Of a stretch of 8,612 nt of DNA, positions 1-5,594 are shown piece by piece; the stretch's first letter is position 1, and each line of letters begins with the position of its first letter. The DNA is from JBAZTA01 sp964588175 (GTDB lineage: Bacteria > Omnitrophota > Gorgyraeia > Gygaellales > Profunditerraquicolaceae): the NCBI GenBank assembly GCA_964588175.1, contig CAZPNW010000141.1, positions 1 to 8,612 of the forward strand, read 5' to 3'. The translations under genes were made by a program, and so were the position numbers. The notes under the pieces are model-generated. The model was not told the origin of the DNA and did no database searches. It saw only the letters and a program-made list of their open reading frames with translations.

Positions 1-1376
1 AACACGGTCCGCGGATCAACGGTATTACCTTCTTTATTTTGAGAATAATAGGTCTCCCGCAGGCCTGTATAAGGCGTAAGCGCGAAGATCGAAGCCTTAA
101 AAGGCAAAGAAAATTGATTATAGGTGTCGAACCTGGTAACAAGGTCGTCTAAATCAGCTAATGCCTCGCTTTTTTTCTCAAGATTGGAGAATGAAGAAAT
201 GTTCTTGAAATAAAACGGGCTCTCGCCTATCTGGTAATCAGGTAAATTATAGGTCAGCTCCGGCAGCTTATCGGTCTGAGAGAACCAATGGTTTGTGCGT
301 TTCTGGACCAGCAGGTTAAGATTTGAATAATCAAAAGCATGCGTTACTAAAGCATACGTCAACGGCTGGGCATCCTGCTCATATTCACGGTAAAAATAGT
401 CTTTAAGGAAATTCGCACCCGGCTCAATGGAGCGTTTCGCGTCCCTGATCTTATAATACTCCACGGTAGCTTTCGTGCGCGGATCAATGTCCCATTTATG
501 CCTCAAGCGCACGAGATACCGTTGAAACTCATTCGGCTCCGTAGAAAGGGTCTTGGGCTTCTCGTCTGTATAATAGAACTTAAAATCACCATTGCCGAAC
601 CGGGCGGTTTTATAATTCGCGCCGAAACCGGTAGCGGTACCCAGTTTATTGCGATAATCCAGGTAAACCCGCCCCTTTATTGAATCGGTCAGGTCAGCTC
701 TCCAGGCGCTTAAAAGATACGGCCCCCATGCCCCGCTTTTCCCGGGAGAGAATTCCACATGGTAAATGGGATCCTTAAGGCTGTGGGAATAGTACGGCAG
801 GTATAAGAACGGCATTCTGCCCACATAGAACTTAACTCCTTTTGCCTTGATCCTATCTCCGGGATAAACTTTAATTTGCTTCGCCTGGAAGCGGTAATGC
901 GGTTTACTGAAGCTGCAGGTGGAGGCATAGCCGTCAATCGCTTCAAAAGCGGAATCATTCAAGCGTTCAATACTCGAAGCGCTGCCGAAATAAGGAGCAG
1001 ACCTGAATTCGCCTTCGAGTATAACCCCGGTCTTGGTGTTAAAGTTATACGCGATCTCCTGGCCTTCGATCACGCCTTTTTCATCTTCTATACGGACCCC
1101 GCCGGCGGCTTTGGCATCTTTAGTCTGGGTGTTAACGGTGATCGTATCGCAGGTAAGTTTAGTGCCTTTATACATAATAAGGACATTACCGCTCGCGGAG
1201 ATCTCCTTATTATCAGTGGAATATTCTACCGTATCGCCGTTGACGATGATCGGTTGCTCAAGGATATTTTTATCCTCGCTTTTTTGCGCGTAAGCAGGGC
1301 CGGGCGTGACACCGGCCAAAAGCACGAATGACCCTACCACCAAAGCAACGCTTATGAATTTAGGCGCACGTATCAT
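1..1376 (-). CDS. lptD: LPS-assembly outer membrane protein LptD (OstA), N-terminal 458 codons, 3' end cut by window edge
   Basis: The open frame runs from ATG at 1376-1374 to the left edge without a stop. LptD forms the outer-membrane beta-barrel that, with LptE, inserts lipopolysaccharide into the outer leaflet. Residues 1-31 form a Sec signal peptide: a basic start, a hydrophobic core at about 8-24, and an AYA|Q cleavage site. There is no lipobox cysteine. About residues 40-130 read as an OstA/LptA-like beta-jellyroll (NGDTVEYSTDNKEISASGNV, then repeated short beta strands). Next comes the LptD-type segment with STCSFSKPHYRFQAKQIKVY, PGDRIKAKGVKFYVGRMPF and LPYYSH, followed by barrel-like strands with alternating aromatic residues. 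The start overlaps the transaldolase stop by one base (TAATG) and no Shine-Dalgarno is visible, so translation is probably coupled. The C-terminal barrel lies outside the window. Confidence in the family is high because the signal peptide, OstA domain and conserved Cys/HYRF block occur in the expected order. Confidence 0.9.
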   Translation of the reverse strand, partial: MIRAPKFISVALVVGSFVLLAGVTPGPAYAQKSEDKNILEQPIIVNGDTVEYSTDNKEISASGNVLIMYKGTKLTCDTITVNTQTKDAKAAGGVRIEDEKGVIEGQEIAYNFNTKTGVILEGEFRSAPYFGSASSIERLNDSAFEAIDGYASTCSFSKPHYRFQAKQIKVYPGDRIKAKGVKFYVGRMPFLYLPYYSHSLKDPIYHVEFSPGKSGAWGPYLLSAWRADLTDSIKGRVYLDYRNKLGTATGFGANYKTARFGNGDFKFYYTDEKPKTLSTEPNEFQRYLVRLRHKWDIDPRTKATVEYYKIRDAKRSIEPGANFLKDYFYREYEQDAQPLTYALVTHAFDYSNLNLLVQKRTNHWFSQTDKLPELTYNLPDYQIGESPFYFKNISSFSNLEKKSEALADLDDLVTRFDTYNQFSLPFKASIFALTPYTGLRETYYSQNKEGNTVDPRTV

Positions 1377-2023
1377 TATTTTTTGGGGATTTTTTTATAG
1401 TCCTCTAAAAACCTTTGTATTCCGATATCGGTCAGCGGATGCTTAATAAGCTGTTCTATAACAGAAAAAGGCGCGGTAACAATATCCGCGCCGATCAAAG
1501 CCGCGTCAACCACATGCATCGGGTTTCGCACGGACGCCACAATGATCTGTGTGCGGAACTCATAATTTTCGTATATTTGTTTTATTTGCCGCACCAGCTC
1601 TATGCCCGCCTGGCTGATATCGTCAAACCTGCCGATAAAAGGCGAAACGTAATCAGCGCCCAGTTTGGCGACTAAGAGCGCTTGAGACGGAGAAAAACAC
1701 AACGTTACATTTGTTTTAATCTTTTTTTCTGATAAAACCTTAACCGCCTTTAATCCTTCTTTGATCAGCGGGATCTTGATCACGATATTCTTCGCGATCT
1801 TAGAAAGCTCAAAAGCCTCATCCAACATGCCGTCGGCATTTAAACTGATCACTTCAGCGCTTACCGGCACATCCACCGCCGCGCAGATCTCTTTGAGAAC
1901 TTCCTTCGCGGGCCGGTTTTCTTTCGCCAGTAACGACGGATTAGTCGTTACCCCATCCACCAACCCTAAGGCAGCCACTTCTTTGATCTCTTTTACATTA
2001 GCCGTATCAAGAAAAATCTTCAT
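1376..2023 (-). CDS. tal: Transaldolase, short TalC/FSA-like class (215 aa)
   Basis: Class I aldolase-fold enzyme of the non-oxidative pentose phosphate pathway. It moves a dihydroxyacetone unit between sedoheptulose 7-phosphate and glyceraldehyde 3-phosphate in the cytoplasm. It begins MKIFLDTANVKEIKE and carries GLVDGVTTNPSLL. The Schiff-base lysine is K83 (NIVIKIPLIKEG), and TNVTLCFSPSQALLVAK and YVSPFIGRFDD follow. Two positions known to separate transaldolase from fructose-6-phosphate aldolase in this family are E57 (Gln in E. coli FSA) and F129 (Tyr in FSA). Both are transaldolase-type here, so I favour transaldolase activity. The 215-aa length is usual for the short class. I chose ATG at 2023 over an upstream extension (residues CRSAYYRGHYNI) because MKIFLDTA is the normal family N terminus and an AGAGGT-like ribosome site lies upstream, inside the end of the ROK gene. 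The ROK stop is only 4 nt away. Confidence 0.93.
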   Translation of the reverse strand: MKIFLDTANVKEIKEVAALGLVDGVTTNPSLLAKENRPAKEVLKEICAAVDVPVSAEVISLNADGMLDEAFELSKIAKNIVIKIPLIKEGLKAVKVLSEKKIKTNVTLCFSPSQALLVAKLGADYVSPFIGRFDDISQAGIELVRQIKQIYENYEFRTQIIVASVRNPMHVVDAALIGADIVTAPFSVIEQLIKHPLTDIGIQRFLEDYKKIPKK

Positions 2024-2027
2024 TATA

Positions 2028-2963
2028 TTATAGTGACCTCTGTAATAAGCGCTCCTGCACAAAAAACGCGGCGCCCGTCATTCCTGCATCGTACCCCAGC
2101 GAAGCCTTTACTATTTTTACATTTTTCGCCTGCACGCTCATCGCGCGTTCGCGGACAGTTTTACGCACCGTATCAAAAAGCGCTTTCCCGGCGCCGGCGA
2201 CTCCTCCGCCTATGACAATACAATCAGGATTCAGGAGATTAACGATACTCGAAAGCGCCAGGCCCAAATACTTCCCCATATTTACCCATACCTGCAACGC
2301 TTTACGGTTCCCGGATCTGGCGAGTTCGCTCACCTTTTCCAGAGAAATATCTTTCTTAAATGATCTTTTCACTTCTGCGGCGATCCTGTTATTGCCGATA
2401 TACGCCTCCAGGCAGGCTTGACCACCGCAATTGCATTTCGGCCCGTGTTCATTGAGCGGCATATGCCCGATCTCTCCAGCAGCATACGTTGAGCCGTGAT
2501 AAAGTTTTCCTTCCAGGATGAGACCTGCGCCTACTCCCGTCCCTAAAGTAAGGCAGACAACATTTTTATATCCGACTGCCGCGCCTGATCGATATTCAGC
2601 TAAAGCCATGAGATTAGCGTCATTATCAATAAAAACAGGCACACCTAAACGCTTTTTAAGTATATCGCTGAGATGAACTTCTTTCCAACCGGGAATATTC
2701 GGGAAAAAATGCACCATTCCCTTATCTACGTCGATCGGGCCGGGCAAACCGAGGCCGACACCGGCCACGTGAGCTTTCGCAATACTGTTTTTACGGATGA
2801 GCAATTCTACCGAATCTACGATCCCCGCGATCAATGCGTCTTTTTTCCGGAATTGCCTGGTGCTGATGATCGCTTTACTCTGTAACCGGCATCGCGCGTT
2901 AAATAACGCGATCTTTAGATTAGTCCCTCCGAGATCTATCCCAATGATGTATTTGCTTTTCAT
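2028..2963 (-). CDS. ROK-family sugar kinase, glucokinase-like (311 aa)
   Basis: Cytoplasmic ATP-dependent sugar kinase of the ROK family, most like glucokinases, which make glucose 6-phosphate. It has the phosphate-binding motif DLGGTN at residues 10-15, the sugar-binding and catalytic segment FIDNDANLMA with the likely catalytic Asp at 115, and LGTGVGAG at 140-147. The ExGH motif lies at E164-H167. The ROK zinc site is H167, C177, C179 and C184 (KCNCGGQACLEAYIG), and IGGGV follows at 251-255. There is no N-terminal helix-turn-helix, so it is a kinase and not a NagC/XylR-type repressor. The length of 311 is typical. The exact sugar is not certain; mannose, N-acetylglucosamine or fructose are possible in this family. 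It is the first gene of a unit with transaldolase and lptD. A sigma70-like promoter ends 8 nt before the ATG, no Shine-Dalgarno is visible, and translation may be leaderless. Confidence 0.92.
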   Translation of the reverse strand: MKSKYIIGIDLGGTNLKIALFNARCRLQSKAIISTRQFRKKDALIAGIVDSVELLIRKNSIAKAHVAGVGLGLPGPIDVDKGMVHFFPNIPGWKEVHLSDILKKRLGVPVFIDNDANLMALAEYRSGAAVGYKNVVCLTLGTGVGAGLILEGKLYHGSTYAAGEIGHMPLNEHGPKCNCGGQACLEAYIGNNRIAAEVKRSFKKDISLEKVSELARSGNRKALQVWVNMGKYLGLALSSIVNLLNPDCIVIGGGVAGAGKALFDTVRKTVRERAMSVQAKNVKIVKASLGYDAGMTGAAFFVQERLLQRSL

Positions 2964-2971
2964 GTGTTAGT

Positions 2972-3000
2972 ATTCTATATTAAAGTGGTTTTAATTGCAA
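2972..3000 (-). promoter_or_regulatory. Sigma70-like promoter of the ROK kinase-tal-lptD operon
   Basis: On the minus strand the -35 box TTGCAA occupies 3000-2995, followed by a 17-bp spacer and the -10 box TAGAAT at 2977-2972. Both are close to consensus and the spacing is optimal. The -10 box ends only 8 nt before the ATG at 2963. Transcription would therefore start about 0-2 nt before the start codon, predicting a leaderless mRNA. This agrees with the absence of a Shine-Dalgarno. Found by eye, with no mapped transcript. Confidence 0.6.
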
Positions 3001-3018
3001 GGAATATTACAGCATTTA

Positions 3019-3069
3019 AAGACCGGGTCTTGGATATTATTTTATTAATTGCACAAAAGACCCGGTCTT
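3019..3069. repeat. Pair of AAGACC-S-GGTCTT palindromes forming a 13-bp inverted repeat
   Basis: The 13-mers at 3019-3031 (AAGACCGGGTCTT) and 3057-3069 (AAGACCCGGTCTT) are perfect reverse complements. Each is also a palindrome in its own right around one central base. Their centres are 38 bp apart with an A/T-rich 25-bp loop between. The nearer copy lies 18 bp above the -35 box of the ROK promoter. They could be two operator half-pairs for a dimeric regulator or a long RNA hairpin from the upstream operon. No T-tract follows in either direction, so a standard intrinsic terminator is unlikely. DNA symmetry is certain; the function is inference. Confidence 0.6.
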
Positions 3070-3101
3070 AAATTATCTTTGCCGTAGTCAGCTCCAACTG
3101 C

Positions 3102-3227
3102 CGTCATTCTGAGGCTAAGCCGTAGTCGGCTTACGAAGAATCTAATTAACTAAAAGATCCTTCCTTATAGATACGTAAGCGACTCAGGATGACGTAAGGT
3201 TTCGAAAGTAAGCGACTCAGAATGACG
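3102..3227. repeat. REP/MITE-like palindromic intergenic element with duplicated right arm
   Basis: Nested symmetry is visible. The outer left arm CGTCATTCTGAG (3102-3113) matches the reverse complement of CTCAGAATGACG (3216-3227) perfectly, and of CTCAGGATGACG (3183-3194) with one change. Inside are GAAGAATCT (3135-3143) and AGATCCTTC (3155-3163), which pair with one wobble. A small hairpin TAAGCCG-TAGT-CGGCTTA sits at 3116-3133. The right arm is a 20-bp direct repeat, 3175-3194 and 3208-3227, differing at one base and offset by 33 bp. I recall similar GTCATTCTGAG/CTCAGAATGAC palindromes between genes in many bacteria, but have not checked this. There is no transposase, so any mobility would be supplied in trans. 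Confidence 0.7.
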
Positions 3228-3259
3228 ATCCAGTTTACTCAGCAAAACAACTCACGCTG

Positions 3260-3315
3260 ACCGATTACCGATAACCAATCACCGAACACCGAAAATTAAC
3301 TACCGATCACCCGCA
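3260..3315. repeat. Degenerate 7-bp tandem repeat (ACCGAWN) running into the end of a GGDEF gene
   Basis: Split in sevens from 3260 the units are ACCGATT, ACCGATA, ACCAATC, ACCGAAC, ACCGAAA, ATTAACT, ACCGATC and ACCCGCA. The first five keep ACC at every unit start, the sixth is degenerate, and the seventh and eighth lie mostly inside the coding region. On the coding strand the unit reads about NWTCGGT. The array supplies the stop codon (3302-3300) and the last residues (Asp-Arg) of the upstream protein. The period of 7 is not a multiple of 3, so it is not a protein repeat. Confidence 0.7.
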
Positions 3316-4304
3316 ACAGGCCACACACGCACGCAGTTACGCCCTGCTTCTTTGGCTTTATACAAAGCAGCATCGGCTTTTTCTATTAACGGCCCCATAT
3401 CCCGGGAATCTTCAGGAAAAACCGATATCCCGATACTGATAGTGACCTTAAGCTCTTCATCATAGATCTTAGTCGATGACTCCTCTAAAGACCGCCTGAT
3501 ACGTTCGGCAGCCAAGACCGCTCCCTCACGGTCGGTCTGCGTCAATATAACGGAAAACTCCTCCCCTCCGTAACGGCCCACCATATCGATCTGGCGCAGG
3601 TTATCTTTGATCACTTTCGCGACCTCTTTAAGGATCGCATCTCCTACTAAATGGCCGTAATGGTCATTAAACCCTTTAAAATGGTCGACGTCCAGCATCA
3701 AGAACGCAAAACAATAGTTTAATTTAGTCGAATAGTCTAGCTCTCCCTGAAGCCTTTCCAAATAATGCCGGCGTGTAAAGACATTCGTGAGCGTATCGGT
3801 AATAGCCAGGTCCTGGACACGCTTATAAAGGATAGCCCGTTTCATTCCCAGGAGGAATTGCTGGGCAAGGATATGGAATTTCTCTTTATCGGCGTCCGGG
3901 ACACCGTCAGCTACCAGGTAACCGGCTAAAGTACGATGAAAATAAAGCGGTAAAACCGTATAATCCTTATACCCCGTGATATCCTCCTGCCCCTTTAAGA
4001 ATTTACAATCTTTCAACTCCATATACTTATTGATCTGAGCAAGAAAATTATTAAAAACCTCTTCTTCATCGATCGATTTACAGATGTCACGGGTGATCTC
4101 ATAGAGGACCATCGTATCCTCAAGGCTCTTCTTCAGGCCCGTGTTTTCATTCTTAACGGACTCAAGCTCACTGTGTAACCGCGCGTATTCAGCCTGAACG
4201 TTTTCGCATTCATACTGCGCTCTGGAGAAATAGCGGTTGAAAACCTTCTTAAGCAAGAGATACGTTAGCGCCGTCATAACAGCCAAAAAGAGATTCGCCC
4301 ACAT
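3300..4304 (-). CDS. Membrane-anchored diguanylate cyclase with intact RxxD inhibition site (334 aa)
   Basis: Predicted to make cyclic di-GMP from two GTP. One N-terminal membrane helix lies at about residues 3-19 (ANLFLAVMTALTYLLLKK). It is followed by a coiled-coil stretch at about 28-65, a weak GAF-like sensor region at about 65-160, and a GGDEF domain at about 163-330. The active-site loop is GGEEF at 246-250, with metal-binding Asp in LMLDVDHFK (D205) and the FNDHYGH helix. The product-inhibition site RQID (237-240) lies exactly five residues before GGEEF, so feedback control by c-di-GMP is likely. The catalytic domain is closely similar to that of the gene just upstream, which suggests tandem duplication. 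ATG at 4304 sits one base after the upstream stop (TAG-T-ATG), with GGAT as a weak ribosome site. The last residues (GDR) and the stop are encoded in the heptamer repeat. The sensed signal is unknown. Confidence 0.93.
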   Translation of the reverse strand: MWANLFLAVMTALTYLLLKKVFNRYFSRAQYECENVQAEYARLHSELESVKNENTGLKKSLEDTMVLYEITRDICKSIDEEEVFNNFLAQINKYMELKDCKFLKGQEDITGYKDYTVLPLYFHRTLAGYLVADGVPDADKEKFHILAQQFLLGMKRAILYKRVQDLAITDTLTNVFTRRHYLERLQGELDYSTKLNYCFAFLMLDVDHFKGFNDHYGHLVGDAILKEVAKVIKDNLRQIDMVGRYGGEEFSVILTQTDREGAVLAAERIRRSLEESSTKIYDEELKVTISIGISVFPEDSRDMGPLIEKADAALYKAKEAGRNCVRVWPVAGDR

Positions 4305-4305
4305 A

Positions 4306-5574
4306 CTATCCGCTCACCCGATTCCTTCCCAAGCGCTTTGCCTCGTACAAGGCCTTATCCACTTTAAGGACCAGCTCAGTCTCATCACGGGCGTCTTCGG
4401 GAAAATTCGCCACACCCACAGAAACCGTAACGTTTGTCTTTTGCTGGCGCAGGTCAACCTGTGTATTTTCCACTTTCTTTCGTAATTCTTCTGCGAGCGT
4501 CAAAGCCTTCTTCTTATCAGCTCCCGATATAATGATACAGAATTCCTCGCCGCCAAACCGGCCGGCAACCGAACTCTTTTCTTTAAAGAGATCCTTCATA
4601 ACCTCACTCATCTCTTGTAAAACCAGGTCTCCGGAGGTATGCCCAAAGGTGTCATTATATTTCTTAAAGAAATCAACGTCGAGCATCAAGAGAGAAAAAG
4701 TGTTGTTCTGGCGCAGGCTGCGTTTAACTTCCTCATTGAGCCGCTCCATAAAATACCCTTTACGGTATAAACCGGTCAAGCCGTCATGGATAGCCAGGTC
4801 TTCGGTCTTGAGATACAGCTCGCCGTTTTCCAACGCGACCGCGCCGAGATCGCAGATCGCCACCAGAAACCGCAAATCGTCCTGTGAATAATAATTACTC
4901 CGGGAATTATCCAACCGTAAGATCCCCAGGAATTTATGCTCACTGACGAACGGAGCGCTGACCAGGGAGGAAACTTCACGCGCGTCTTTCATCTTGATCT
5001 TCTCAAGGTCAAACCGGAAATCATTATGCATGTCCTCAACAAGCAAAGGGCTGGCATGGCGCAAGACCCACCAATCAAACAGATCCCCCTGTTTTTCTTT
5101 GACAACGAGTTTACGGTCTTCTTTTTTGGTCTTAAAAAGGCTTAATTTATGGGTCTCCGGGTCAATAAGGTATAAAATACAAGCCCCTTTATTATCACCG
5201 ATGATCGAAAAAGCGATCGAGGCCAGATTATCCGCTATGGAAACCAAAGACAGGTTGCGATTGATATCCTCGATGATCTCTTTCAGGCTGTTATACCGAT
5301 GGATCTTCTCCTGCAGGGCGGTCTTACTTTTATGCTCCCGCGCATAGTCGTTCTTAACGATATTGACTTTTTCCTGGAGATCTTCCTTGAAATGGCTGCA
5401 AAGATTGAGCCGTTTTGAATTCTGTTTGAAAAGCGCCAGCGCCAGTATCCCGTTAACAGAATAAAAGAAAAAAAGCGAAGGGAATGAAAATGATTTGGTG
5501 TAAAACGAAAGAAAAAGAGGAAGGCACAAACACAAAAAAAACACAAAAATGATATGCGAAGGTTTTTTTGCCAC
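4306..5574 (-). CDS. GAF-GGDEF diguanylate cyclase, two membrane helices, no RxxD site (422 aa)
   Basis: Predicted c-di-GMP synthase. Two hydrophobic helices lie at about residues 8-25 and 31-49. A coiled coil follows at about 58-105, then a GAF-type sensor at about 105-250 (ACILYLIDPETHKLSLF, VSSLVSAPFV, FLGILRLDNS, DLRFLVAICDLGAVALEN). A linker helix ending EDLAIHDGLTGLY leads to the GGDEF domain at about 262-420. The active site is GGEEF at 341-345, with LLMLDVDFF (D299) and KKYNDTFGH. At the place of the RxxD inhibition site the residues are EKSS (332-335), so direct product inhibition through that site is not expected. The start is GTG at 5574: no ATG lies between the upstream in-frame region and codon 182, and the membrane helices need this N terminus. 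The ribosome site is weak. It lies 20 nt after the ABC ATPase stop and 1 nt before the next GGDEF gene. The GAF ligand is unknown. Confidence 0.92.
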   Translation of the reverse strand: MAKKPSHIIFVFFLCLCLPLFLSFYTKSFSFPSLFFFYSVNGILALALFKQNSKRLNLCSHFKEDLQEKVNIVKNDYAREHKSKTALQEKIHRYNSLKEIIEDINRNLSLVSIADNLASIAFSIIGDNKGACILYLIDPETHKLSLFKTKKEDRKLVVKEKQGDLFDWWVLRHASPLLVEDMHNDFRFDLEKIKMKDAREVSSLVSAPFVSEHKFLGILRLDNSRSNYYSQDDLRFLVAICDLGAVALENGELYLKTEDLAIHDGLTGLYRKGYFMERLNEEVKRSLRQNNTFSLLMLDVDFFKKYNDTFGHTSGDLVLQEMSEVMKDLFKEKSSVAGRFGGEEFCIIISGADKKKALTLAEELRKKVENTQVDLRQQKTNVTVSVGVANFPEDARDETELVLKVDKALYEAKRLGRNRVSG

Positions 5575-5594
5575 TCGTGTAATGGCTAGAAAGG

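Larger units (their letters stand above)
2964..3299. other. 336-bp non-coding spacer between the GGDEF operon and the ROK operon
   Basis: No convincing gene is present on either strand. Reading from high to low coordinates it holds: the heptamer array (from 3299 down to 3260); about 30 bp with no clear signal; the palindromic element (3227-3102); GCCGTAGTC (3081-3089), a direct repeat of 3119-3127; the paired AAGACC palindromes (3069-3019); and the ROK promoter (3000-2972). I see no classic GC-stem plus T-run terminator for the GGDEF operon. Termination there may rely on one of the hairpins or on Rho. Confidence 0.6.

Noticed and set aside
876..1331. A 151-codon plus-strand open frame opposite lptD
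   Set aside because: The minus strand here encodes the lptD signal peptide, OstA domain and conserved motifs. The plus frame shows no recognisable domain and no ribosome site, so it is a shadow of lptD.
3019..3069. The 13-bp inverted repeats as terminal repeats of an insertion sequence
   Set aside because: Only 25 bp lies between the arms, there is no transposase, and no target-site duplication is visible.
3019..3069. Standard intrinsic terminator for the GGDEF operon
   Set aside because: The stem is strong but the loop is 25 nt and no U-run follows on the minus strand (CTTTAAATGC). It is kept only as an alternative reading.
3260..3315. Heptamer array as a CRISPR
   Set aside because: The units are 7 bp with no spacers and there are no cas genes, so it is a simple tandem repeat.
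4532..5347. Plus-strand open frames of 117-119 codons opposite the GAF-GGDEF gene
   Set aside because: They are antisense to a clearly coding region with GAF and GGEEF motifs, are rich in Ser/Arg as expected of reverse-frame translation, and have no family signature.
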